In this document: positions 1 to 7,926 of the stretch, piece by piece | How positions within the stretch are numbered: the first letter of the stretch is position 1 | Layout of the letters: each line of letters opens with the position of its first letter | Source: Roseateles sp. | GTDB lineage: Bacteria > Pseudomonadota > Gammaproteobacteria > Burkholderiales > Burkholderiaceae | NCBI GenBank assembly: GCA_019232985.1 | Contig: JAFAMW010000013.1 | Coordinates: forward strand, 1 to 64,000 | Direction of reading: 5' to 3' | DNA: 64,000 nt | Notes under the pieces: generated by a model | Databases searched by the model: none | What the model was told of the DNA's origin: nothing | What the model saw: the letters and a program-made list of their open reading frames with translations, nothing else | Program-made: the position numbers and the translations under genes

Positions 1-881
1 ATCCAGATCAGGCGGCCGGTGCCCAAGCCCGGCAGCACGCGCGCGTGATAGGGCTGGGTCAGGTCCTGCACGTAGTGCATGGCCCAGCCGGTGAAGCGCC
101 AGCCCCAGTAAGGATGGCCGTGTGCGAGTGCGTCGTGCGCCAGGCTCAGGTAGAGGTGGATGCGCGCCTCGGCATAGCTGTGCTTCAGGAAGCCGGCCGC
201 TGCGTAGATGATGCGCGACTCGTGGAGGAAGCCCATGTGGAATGGCGCCTGGCTCGAGTATTCGAAGCGCGGGTTGCCGAAAGGCAGCGGGCCGAAGCCG
301 GTGGCCGCGCCCTGCACGGTGCCGCTGTCGGACCACAGGCCCAGGTCCATGCCGTAGTCGGGCTCGCTCGACGCGCTGGCGAGCACTTCATAGGCCGATA
401 CCGTCTCGCCGGCATCGAGCCGCTCGAACTGCGCATTGCCCGCGCCGCCATGGATGGTGCTGACGGCTTCCCAGCCCAGGCGGCGTGGTGCGTCGATCGC
501 CTGCCCAGGGCGGCGCTGCAGGAACAGGCTGAGCTTCGCCTGCTCGTTGACGCGGATCGCGCGCAGAAACGCTTGTTGCCATGCGCTGTCGGGCGCGTTG
601 CCGGCCGCTGCGCGAAACCGCAGCGCGTCGGGCCGCGGCGCGTAGTCAGGCAGCTCGGCGCGTGCCCAGGTTTCCTCGTGTTCGAGCAGAGTCGGCAGGG
701 AGCCGGCGCGGTCGTGCAAGTAGTCAGCCAGAGGCTCCGCCCGCACCATGCGGCCGTTCAACTCGGGCATGCCGTCCAAGGCCTGCCAGGTGCACAGGCT
801 GTGGTCGCTCCAGGCCATCGCCTGCGGCCCTGCGAGCAGGGCCGCGATCAGGCCGATGGCGATGCGCAGCTTGGCTTTCAG
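1..881 (-). CDS. Secreted zinc phospholipase C/P1-nuclease-like protein, 3' end cut by window
   Basis: About 293 codons are present and the frame runs off the left edge. A hydrophobic signal peptide ends in Ala-Met-Ala and is followed directly by Trp-Ser-Asp-His. In the zinc PLC/S1-P1 nuclease superfamily the mature N-terminal Trp is itself a zinc ligand, so this arrangement is characteristic. Near the window edge, AHDALAHGHPYW and MHYVQDLTQPYHA supply the His/HxxxD ligands seen in that fold. The protein should therefore be an exported trinuclear-zinc hydrolase of phospholipids or nucleic acids; the substrate cannot be told. The start is uncertain. No ATG, GTG or TTG lies upstream of the signal peptide in this frame near the preceding gene, and the best candidate is a CTG that overlaps the stop of the S53 protease gene (CTGA). 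The gene is probably coupled to that protease. Confidence 0.72.
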   Translation of the reverse strand, partial: MKAKLRIAIGLIAALLAGPQAMAWSDHSLCTWQALDGMPELNGRMVRAEPLADYLHDRAGSLPTLLEHEETWARAELPDYAPRPDALRFRAAAGNAPDSAWQQAFLRAIRVNEQAKLSLFLQRRPGQAIDAPRRLGWEAVSTIHGGAGNAQFERLDAGETVSAYEVLASASSEPDYGMDLGLWSDSGTVQGAATGFGPLPFGNPRFEYSSQAPFHMGFLHESRIIYAAAGFLKHSYAEARIHLYLSLAHDALAHGHPYWGWRFTGWAMHYVQDLTQPYHARVLPGLGTGRLIW

Positions 882-2737
882 GGGTTCGTCGAGGTCTGCG
901 ACTGGCCGGCGGCCGGGTAGTTGGTCAGGCCGAAGAGCTTGCGCACGTCCGGGCTGCCAAGGCCGTAGATGTAGTCGTAGTTGAAGCTCGGGAAGCCGCC
1001 GTTGTAGACGCCATCGAAGCCCTGGATATTGCGGTGATAGAACTGCAGCGCCGCAGGCGCCCTCATGCCGCCAACCAGGGTCTGCAGCGCGCCCTGCGCA
1101 TACAGGAAGTAGTTGACGTTGCCCACGCGGTGGTTCTTCTTGCCCAGTTGCTGCTCGAAGAGCGCGAGCGCGCCGACGAACTCCGGCGACGCCACCGAGG
1201 TGCCGATCACGCCGTAGTAGCCGCCGCCGATGCCGACGCCGAAAGCCACCACGGCGGCACTGTCGTCCGGGCTGCAGCTGATCGTTCCCGCCGGGCAGCC
1301 GCCGACCTGCATGCCGACGTCCGGCACGGTGCGCCAGCGGTTCGAGCCGGTCTGCGCCAGCAGCTGATACAGCGGCTTGGCAAACAGCGTGCTGACGCCG
1401 CCGCCCGCGCCCCAATAACCGCCGGAGACCTTCGTGCCCAGGTTGTAGATGTCGTAGGGCGACTCGGGGTCGGCAAAGGCGCTCTCGCGAACATAGGTCG
1501 AGTCCAGGCTCCCGGTCGTGTTGGTGGTGACGAGGTTGCCGCCGCCCACCGAGGTCACGTTCGGATCGTCGGCCGGCGAGCTGACGCTGGCGACGAAGGT
1601 CGACGCGGTCCCGCCATAGAAGTAGTCCGCGCTCGGGCATGCGAGCCCGGCCTCGTCGCCCGAGCTGGCCACGAAGGTGATGCCCTGCGCGTTGCCCTGC
1701 AGGAAAAGCTCGTGCAGGCTCTTCAGGATGTAGGTGTAGTCCACACCGCCGTTGTAGGCGGCCGTGTAGCCCAGCTCGCAGCCGCCGAAGGACGAGTTGA
1801 CGATGTCGTACTGGTTGGTGTCGACGATGTAGGCGTAGCCGTCCGCGATGCTCTGGTCGCTCAGGTCGGGAATGCTCACCAGCGTGACATTGCTGCCGGG
1901 CGCGCCGCCCAGCACCTGTTGCACGTCCAGGCTGGCCTCGAACGAGCCGCCGCCGTTCTGCGCGCCGCCGCCGTCGACCAGCACGGTCGTGACCGAGGGC
2001 GCCGGCTTGCCCGTGAGTGCGGTGAACTTCTCGTGCGTGAAGGCCGCCGCGACGTCGTTCGGGAAGATCAGGTCGGACATCAGCACCGCCACGGTGACGT
2101 TGCTGCCATCGACCTTGGCGCTGTAGGCCGGATAGTCGTAGGCCTGCTTCAGGTCGTCGAACCAGTAGGGACCGGTCGTGCTGTAACGGTTGTCGACGCT
2201 GGCTGCGGGCAACTGCCCGGTCACGCGCGCGTGCACATGGCGCTCCGGCAGGGCATCGAGGCCGATAACGCGCAATTCGATGGCGGCCAGTTCGCTGGGC
2301 AGTTGCAGCGGACTGCGAGCGTGGAATCGCGTGTGGCCGTTCGCCGAGCGTTTCTCCAGCGGCGAGCTGAAGGCCTGCGCCACCACGGCGGCCGAACCGC
2401 GAACCCGCACGCCGTGCGCATTGCTCGAAACGATGGTCAGACCGCGCGCGGTGAGCGCGTTCCTGACCGCGGCGAGGTCGGCTGCGCTGGGTCCGAAGCG
2501 CTGCATGAAATCGGCCGGCTGCAGCCATTGCTGGTATTGCGGCGAGGTGACGTCGTGCAGCTGCGCCACGAGCGCCTCTGCCTGATCGGCGTGACGCAAG
2601 GGCAGGTAGACGCTGAACTCGACCACATCCTGCGCCGCGGCCGCGCTGACGGTGACGCCCCCGACGGGGCCGGCCATGACGGGTTGATTGAGCAGAGCCG
2701 CCGCGCAAAGTCCGGCAGCCAACAGATTGAGTCGCAT
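878..2737 (-). CDS. S53 family serine-carboxyl peptidase (sedolisin/pseudomonalisin type)
   Basis: 619 residues. A signal peptide (about 1-22) is followed by a pro-kumamolisin activation domain (about 35-170, with the typical SPQYQQWL segment) and a subtilisin-fold catalytic domain. The S53 triad is visible: Glu267 and Asp271 in SFEASLD, Ser514 in GTSVASPEF, and the oxyanion Asp361 in ASSGDEAG. The C-terminal NYDYIYGLGSPD segment matches the calcium-site region. It should be a secreted acid endopeptidase that matures by autoprocessing. The ATG at 2737 is preceded by a strong AAAGAGGAAA ribosome-binding site. It is transcribed away from the class V aminotransferase gene, and the next gene downstream overlaps its stop codon, so the two exported hydrolases are probably co-expressed. 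Confidence 0.95.
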   Translation of the reverse strand: MRLNLLAAGLCAAALLNQPVMAGPVGGVTVSAAAAQDVVEFSVYLPLRHADQAEALVAQLHDVTSPQYQQWLQPADFMQRFGPSAADLAAVRNALTARGLTIVSSNAHGVRVRGSAAVVAQAFSSPLEKRSANGHTRFHARSPLQLPSELAAIELRVIGLDALPERHVHARVTGQLPAASVDNRYSTTGPYWFDDLKQAYDYPAYSAKVDGSNVTVAVLMSDLIFPNDVAAAFTHEKFTALTGKPAPSVTTVLVDGGGAQNGGGSFEASLDVQQVLGGAPGSNVTLVSIPDLSDQSIADGYAYIVDTNQYDIVNSSFGGCELGYTAAYNGGVDYTYILKSLHELFLQGNAQGITFVASSGDEAGLACPSADYFYGGTASTFVASVSSPADDPNVTSVGGGNLVTTNTTGSLDSTYVRESAFADPESPYDIYNLGTKVSGGYWGAGGGVSTLFAKPLYQLLAQTGSNRWRTVPDVGMQVGGCPAGTISCSPDDSAAVVAFGVGIGGGYYGVIGTSVASPEFVGALALFEQQLGKKNHRVGNVNYFLYAQGALQTLVGGMRAPAALQFYHRNIQGFDGVYNGGFPSFNYDYIYGLGSPDVRKLFGLTNYPAAGQSQTSTNP

Positions 2738-2875
2738 GACATTTCCTCTTTGGTGAAGCTGAAAAGCCGACTATTCGGACCGGCCAGTCTCTGACCCGGC
2801 CCGGCCACTGTCAACGGAACATGGCGTTAGTCCTAGGTCGAGCACGCGGGCCGGGCCGCATGCCATGATCACCGC

Positions 2876-4051
2876 ATGACCTGCGCCGCCACGCTCAAGC
2901 CGCTCTTCCTCCTCGACCCGTCCATCACCTTTCTCAACCACGGCTCTTTCGGTGCCTGCCCGGCCGAGGTGCTGGACGCTTGCCAGTCCTGGCAGCGCGA
3001 GGCGGAGCGCAATCCCGTCGAGTTCCATTCGCGCCGCTCGGCCGGCTTGCTGCTCCAGGCGCGCGAGGCGCTCGCCGCGTTGCTGGGAACAAAGGCCGAT
3101 CGGCTCGTCTTCGTGGCCAATGCCACTACCGGCGTGAACATCGTCGCTCAGTCGCTGGCGCTTCGGCCCGGCGACGAGATCCTCACCAGCGACCACGAAT
3201 ACGGCGCCTGCGAGAGCACCTGGGACTGGGTGGCCGCGCGCACCGGCGCGCGCCGCGTCGCCGTGCCGATCCCGCTGCCGTTCGTCGCCGCCGACTACGT
3301 CGAGCGGATCTGGTCGCAGGTCACGCCGCGCACGCGCGTGCTGTTCCTGAGCCATATGAGTTCGCAGTCGGCGCTGATCTTCCCGATCGCCGAGCTGCTG
3401 CGCCGCGCCCGCGCGGCGGGCATCGTCAGCGTCGTCGACGGCGCCCACGTGCCGGGCCAGCTGACACTCGATCTCGACGCACTCGGCGCCGACTTCTACA
3501 CCGGCAACTGCCACAAGTGGCTCTGCGCGCCCAAGGGCGCGGCCTTCCTCTACGCGCGACCCGAGCTGCAGGCGCAACTGCAGGCCACGACGATTTCCTG
3601 GGGCTACAACGCCGATCGCGCCGACGACCCGTCCTACGCGGCCTACCTCGGCAGCAGCACCTTCGAGCGCCGCCTGCAGTGGCTCGGCACGCGCGACATC
3701 TCGGCCTTCCTGAGCGTGCCCGCGGCGATCGAGTTCCAGCGCCGCCACGGCTGGGACGCCGTCCGCGCCGAATGCCACGAGCGCGCGCTGCGCACGCAGG
3801 CGCGCGTTGTCGAGCTGACGGGGCTGCCGCCCATCGGCGCGCCGGAAGACTTCGGCCAGATGGTGCCCATCCCGGTGCCGCCCATGGACGCGACCGAGCT
3901 CAGGACCCAGCTCTTCGAAACGCATCGCATCGAGGTGCCGGTGACCTCGCACTCGCGGCGCGTGTTCGTGCGCGCATCCTTCCAGGGCTACAACAGCGAA
4001 GCGGATGCCGATGCGCTCGTCGATGCGCTGAGGGCGATCTTCCGGCGTTGA
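2876..4051 (+). CDS. Class V aminotransferase-fold PLP enzyme (isopenicillin-N epimerase-like)
   Basis: 391 residues, the usual length for the class V aminotransferase/CefD-like group. The N-terminus has FLNHGSFGACP, typical of isopenicillin-N epimerase-like proteins. ANATTGVNIV forms the PLP phosphate-binding region, Asp188 in VVDGAH would contact the pyridine nitrogen, and Lys214 in GNCHKWLCAPKG is the predicted Schiff-base lysine. The fold supports epimerases, desulfurases and lyases as well as transaminases, so the reaction is not predictable; beta-lactam biosynthesis is unlikely because no such genes are nearby. It is divergent from the S53 protease (138 bp gap) and convergent with the AGE-family gene, which ends 4 bp away. 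Confidence 0.9.
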   Translation: MTCAATLKPLFLLDPSITFLNHGSFGACPAEVLDACQSWQREAERNPVEFHSRRSAGLLLQAREALAALLGTKADRLVFVANATTGVNIVAQSLALRPGDEILTSDHEYGACESTWDWVAARTGARRVAVPIPLPFVAADYVERIWSQVTPRTRVLFLSHMSSQSALIFPIAELLRRARAAGIVSVVDGAHVPGQLTLDLDALGADFYTGNCHKWLCAPKGAAFLYARPELQAQLQATTISWGYNADRADDPSYAAYLGSSTFERRLQWLGTRDISAFLSVPAAIEFQRRHGWDAVRAECHERALRTQARVVELTGLPPIGAPEDFGQMVPIPVPPMDATELRTQLFETHRIEVPVTSHSRRVFVRASFQGYNSEADADALVDALRAIFRR

Positions 4052-4055
4052 GTTC

Positions 4056-5300
4056 TCAAGGCCCCGCCGCCTGCAGCGCTGCGCTGAAGAGGCTGGCCAT
4101 GTGATACGGCTCCGGCTGGTCGTCGCCGCAGCCGCCATGGTCGCAGACGCGGCCGTACCAGCCGCCATGGACCGGGTCGATCAGCTTCTTGCGCACCAGC
4201 TCCAGCGTCTGCTCGTAGCGGCGCCACAGCTCCTGCTTCTGCGTGGACGACGCCGCCGCGATGAGCGCGTGCAGGCACTCGGCCTGCTCCCAGTAGCCCT
4301 TGCCGCGCTCGAGCGTGCCGTCGGGGTAGATGCGCTCGTAGGCGCCGCCGTCGATCTCGTCGTAGCCCTTGGCCAGCGCGTACTGCAGCAGGCGGTCCGA
4401 CACGGCGCCGTAGACCGGCGAGATGCCGAGGCTTTCGGCGCGCCGCAGCAGGTGGGTCCATTCGAACTGGTGGCCCAGGTCCACATAGCCGCCGGCTTCG
4501 CGGGTGGGCAGCGGCTTCCAGTCGCTGTCGTACCACTCGGCCAGGCGCGCGCTGCCGTCGGGCAGGCCCTGCATGAGTTCGCCGACGACCCAGTCGCCCA
4601 TGTGGCGCGCGGCACGCTGGGCGCCCGGGTCCTTGGTGGCTTCGACCAGCGCCAGAAGCGCCTCGAACATGTGCATGACGGGATTCAGGCTGCGCGCACC
4701 GCCTTCCGAGTGCGCAAAGTTGCGCGCCGTCTCGACGACGAGGCCGCCGTGCGCGTCCCGCAGGCCCAGCGCGATCTCCTGCCAGGCCGCCAGCGCGGCC
4801 TGCTTGTAGCGCTCCTCTCCGGTGACGCGCGCCATCTTCGCCAGCGCCAGCAGCGCGGCCGCATGCCCGTAGGAGCGCTTGGCGTCCGACACCACCTGGC
4901 CGTCCGCCGCCACGACATTGAAGAAGCCGCCCTGCACGGGGTCGTGGAAGTGCTCGAGCAGGAAGTCGGCGCCGTGCCGTGCCGCGTCGAGGTAGTGCGG
5001 ATCCTTCGTGACCTCGTAGCCGACCAGCAGGGCGTAGAGGATGCGCCCCTGCCCGACCAGGTCGATGCGTGCCGGCTCGGCGCCCTTGTAGGTCCAGCTG
5101 CGGTCGAACTCGCTGCGATACAGGCCCGAGCTCGTCGGCGCCACGGCCAGCCAGTGCGAGAGCACGTCCTTGACGAGGGCGTCGCGGCACCAGGCGGCGT
5201 CGATGACGCTGTCCGGCGCCGATGCGCGCCCGCAGGCGCCCAGCAGCACGCTGATGCAAAGAAGGGCGCCGATGCGCCGGGCCGCGCTGCGATGGATCAT
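4056..5300 (-). CDS. AGE-family (N-acylglucosamine 2-epimerase-like) lipoprotein
   Basis: 414 residues with an alpha/alpha-barrel pattern of the AGE/mannose isomerase family (for example TLERGKGYWEQAECLHAL and GGWYGRVCDHGG near the C-terminus). Unusually for a family of mostly cytosolic sugar epimerases, the N-terminus is a lipoprotein signal with lipobox LLGAC and Cys23 as the likely acylated residue, so it should sit in the periplasm on a membrane. Family members interconvert mannose/fructose/glucose or N-acetylglucosamine/mannosamine, but lipoprotein forms have no assigned activity that I can name. It lies 31 bp downstream of the VOC gene on the same strand and may be read with it. Confidence 0.85.
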   Translation of the reverse strand: MIHRSAARRIGALLCISVLLGACGRASAPDSVIDAAWCRDALVKDVLSHWLAVAPTSSGLYRSEFDRSWTYKGAEPARIDLVGQGRILYALLVGYEVTKDPHYLDAARHGADFLLEHFHDPVQGGFFNVVAADGQVVSDAKRSYGHAAALLALAKMARVTGEERYKQAALAAWQEIALGLRDAHGGLVVETARNFAHSEGGARSLNPVMHMFEALLALVEATKDPGAQRAARHMGDWVVGELMQGLPDGSARLAEWYDSDWKPLPTREAGGYVDLGHQFEWTHLLRRAESLGISPVYGAVSDRLLQYALAKGYDEIDGGAYERIYPDGTLERGKGYWEQAECLHALIAAASSTQKQELWRRYEQTLELVRKKLIDPVHGGWYGRVCDHGGCGDDQPEPYHMASLFSAALQAAGP

Positions 5301-5331
5301 CGGGCCAGTTTGGCGCGACCCGGCGCGCGTT

Positions 5332-5748
5332 TCAATGATCGTTCAACCCGATCATCCAGGCGACACCGAACTGGTCCGTCACCATGCCGAACAGCGCGGC
5401 CCAGAAGGTCTTGCCCAGCGGCATCGTGACCTTGCCGCCCTGCGCCAGCGCGTCGAAGCAGCGGTGCGCTTCCTCGGGGCTGTCGCAGGCCAGCGAGAGC
5501 GAGAAGCCCTCGAACTTCGGATCGCCGCCGCAGTGGCCGTCGGCCAGCATCAGCAGCGCGCCCTTGACCAGCATCGAGGCGTGCATGATCTTGTTCTCGC
5601 TGCCCGGCGGCAGCATGCCGGGCGGCGTGGGCTCGGGGCTGTCGCCGTAGCGCATCACCATTTGCACCTCGGCGCCGAGCGCACCTTGGTAGAACTCGAT
5701 GGCTTCTTCGCAGCGGCCGTCGAAGAACAGGTAGGGATCGATCTTCAT
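5332..5748 (-). CDS. VOC family protein, PhnB-like
   Basis: 138 residues, one vicinal-oxygen-chelate domain made of two beta-alpha-beta-beta-beta modules. The N-terminal YLFFDGRCEEAIEFYQ and the C-terminal GVAWMIGL segments are typical of the PhnB/3-demethylubiquinone-like branch. These proteins lack most canonical metal ligands of glyoxalase I and have no firm reaction. Downstream of the M13 peptidase gene (28 bp gap) and upstream of the AGE lipoprotein on the same strand. A GAGGAGACGC stretch before the ATG is a good ribosome-binding site. Confidence 0.92.
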   Translation of the reverse strand: MKIDPYLFFDGRCEEAIEFYQGALGAEVQMVMRYGDSPEPTPPGMLPPGSENKIMHASMLVKGALLMLADGHCGGDPKFEGFSLSLACDSPEEAHRCFDALAQGGKVTMPLGKTFWAALFGMVTDQFGVAWMIGLNDH

Positions 5749-5776
5749 CTGCGTCTCCTCGAAGTGATCGCCGGGC

Positions 5777-7852
5777 TCACCACACCTTGCAGCGTTCGGC
5801 GTCGGGTTGGGTCATCGCTTGACCGGGCTTGCAGGCGAAGGCCTGCTGGAACTCAGGCATGTTCACGACCACGCCGTTGATGCGGTAGCGGCCGGGCGAA
5901 TGCGGATCGGTGCGCGCATGGACGCGCGCGAACTCGGGCCGGTCGGCGCTGCAGTCCCACTGCGCGAAGCCCACGAAGAAGCGCTGCTCGGGCGTCAGGC
6001 CGTCGCGCGGTTCCAGCGTCAGATGGGCCACGTGCGCCTTCCAGGCCGAGAAGGCGAGGATCAGCCCACCGAGGTCGGCGAGGTCCTCACCGAGCGTGAG
6101 CCGGCTGTTGATGCGGATGTCGTCGACGACGCGGTAGCCGCCGTATTGCTTGACGACGCAGGCGGCGCGCTGCTCGAAGCCCTTGGCGTCGGCGGGCGTC
6201 CACCAGTTCTTGAGATTGCCCTGGCCGTCGAACTGCCGGCCTTCGTCGTCGAAGCCGTGTGTCAGCTCGTGGCCGATGGTGCCGCCGGTATTGCCGTAGT
6301 TGGGCGCGTCGTCGAGCTTGGCGTCGTACAGCGGCGGCTGCAGCACGCCGGCGGGGAAGTTGATGTCGTTCATCTGCGCGTCGTAGTAGGCGTCCACGGT
6401 CTGCGCCGTCATGCTCCACTCGCCGCGCTCGAGCGGCTTGCCGATCTTGGCGAGCTGGCGCTTGAGCTCGAAGGCATTGCCGCGCTCGACGTTGCCGACG
6501 AAGTCCGTGCGCGAGACCTCGAGCGCGCCGTAGTCGCGCCACTGGTCCGGGTAGCCGACCTTGTTGACGATGGCGTGCAGCTTCTCGCGGGCGCGCACCT
6601 TGGTCGCCTCGCTCATCCACGTCAGGCCGTCGATGCTTTGTGCCATCGCGAGCTCGATCTCGCGTGTCATCTCGCGCGTCTTGTCCTTGAGCGCGGGGCT
6701 GAAGTTCTCGCGCACGAACTCCTGGCCCAGCGCCTCGCCGAGCTGGGCGTCGATCAGGCGCACGCAGTGCTTCCAGCGTGGCGGCTGCACCGGCGTGCCC
6801 AGCAGCGTCTTGCCGAAGAAGACGAAGTTCAGCGCAGCCGTCTTGCCGTCGAGCAAGGGCGCGTTGGAGCTCAGCAACTGCCAGCGCAGGTAGGTCTTGA
6901 TGTCGTCCACCGACATGTCGGCCAGGCGCCGGTCCAGCGCCTTGTAGAAGGCCGGCTCGGTGACGTTGTAGGCGTCGAGATCGGCGGCCAGGCCCAGGGC
7001 GCTGCGGTAGGCGGTCCAGTCGAAGTGCGGCGTGAGGGCCTGGAGCGCCTTGGCGTCGAAGGCGTGGGCGACCTTGTACGGGTCGCGCCGGTCCACCGGC
7101 TGCAGCGAGGCGCGCGCCAGCGCCGTCTCGGTCGCCAGCACGACGGCCGCCGCGTGCGCTGCCTGCGCCGGCGTGCTGCCCAGCCGCGCAAACATCTGCG
7201 TCACGTGGGCCCGGTAGGCGGCGAGCAGCTTGCGCGATTCGGCGTCGCTGCGCAGGTAGTAGTCACGCTCGGGCAGCGAGAGCCCGCCGACGTCGGCATA
7301 GGCGATCAGCCTGGAAGAGTCCTGGTAGTCCTGGCCCGAGGAGAACGAGAAGAAGAAGCGCGGGTTGTTGGTGGCGAGCTGGAGCGCGGCCAGCAGCGCG
7401 GGCAGCCCGGCCTTGTCCTGCAGCGCGTCGATGCGCTCCATCAGCGGCTGCAGCGGCGCAAGGCCCGCGTGGTCGGCCGCGTCGGCATCCATGCACGCGG
7501 CGAAGTAGTCGCCGAGCTTGGCCTGGCTGGCGCTGCGCTCGGGCCCGCCCGCGGCGAGCCGGCCCAGCACGCCCCACAGGTAGCGCTGGTTGTCGTCGGC
7601 CATCTTGGCGTAGACGGACCAGCTCGCCTGGTCGGCCGGGATCGGGTTCTGGCGGTTCCAGTTGCCGCAGGCGTACTGGTAGAGGTCCTCGCACGGGTCG
7701 ACGCTGCGGTCCATCGCCGAAGGGTCGAGGCTCGGGGTGTAGGGCAGGTGCTCCAGCGGCGTGGCTTCTGTCTCGGCGCCGGACAGGAGCGCCGCGGCAG
7801 CGGCCAGAGCGGTCAGCGCGGTGCGTACGCGCTGCGGGGCGTTTGTCTGCAT
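5777..7852 (-). CDS. M13 family zinc metalloendopeptidase (neprilysin/PepO type)
   Basis: 691 residues from the ATG at 7852; the frame stays open further upstream, but that part overlaps the PiT gene region and is not protein-like. It starts with a signal peptide (hydrophobic run about residues 10-25), then the M13 N-terminal domain with DPCEDLYQYACGNW, and a C-terminal catalytic domain. The zinc site HELTH lies near residue 530, the third ligand Glu near 590 in GEDLADLGG, and DAYYDAQMN is the substrate-binding NAYY-like loop with Asp for Asn. The protein should be a periplasmic or secreted endopeptidase acting on short peptides. PiT lies upstream on the same strand with a 74 bp gap. Confidence 0.94.
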   Translation of the reverse strand: MQTNAPQRVRTALTALAAAAALLSGAETEATPLEHLPYTPSLDPSAMDRSVDPCEDLYQYACGNWNRQNPIPADQASWSVYAKMADDNQRYLWGVLGRLAAGGPERSASQAKLGDYFAACMDADAADHAGLAPLQPLMERIDALQDKAGLPALLAALQLATNNPRFFFSFSSGQDYQDSSRLIAYADVGGLSLPERDYYLRSDAESRKLLAAYRAHVTQMFARLGSTPAQAAHAAAVVLATETALARASLQPVDRRDPYKVAHAFDAKALQALTPHFDWTAYRSALGLAADLDAYNVTEPAFYKALDRRLADMSVDDIKTYLRWQLLSSNAPLLDGKTAALNFVFFGKTLLGTPVQPPRWKHCVRLIDAQLGEALGQEFVRENFSPALKDKTREMTREIELAMAQSIDGLTWMSEATKVRAREKLHAIVNKVGYPDQWRDYGALEVSRTDFVGNVERGNAFELKRQLAKIGKPLERGEWSMTAQTVDAYYDAQMNDINFPAGVLQPPLYDAKLDDAPNYGNTGGTIGHELTHGFDDEGRQFDGQGNLKNWWTPADAKGFEQRAACVVKQYGGYRVVDDIRINSRLTLGEDLADLGGLILAFSAWKAHVAHLTLEPRDGLTPEQRFFVGFAQWDCSADRPEFARVHARTDPHSPGRYRINGVVVNMPEFQQAFACKPGQAMTQPDAERCKVW

Positions 7853-7926
7853 GGATTGGGTCGGCGCCTGTTGGGGCGCCCATTCTGGCGCCGCGCCGCG
7901 GCCCGCGCGAAAGTCATGTTCGCGTG

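Noticed and set aside
581..2794. A 737-codon open frame on the plus strand
   Set aside because: It is antisense to the S53 protease, which has full catalytic motifs, signal peptide and ribosome-binding site. The plus-strand product is Arg/Ala-rich without motifs, typical of shadows in high-GC DNA.
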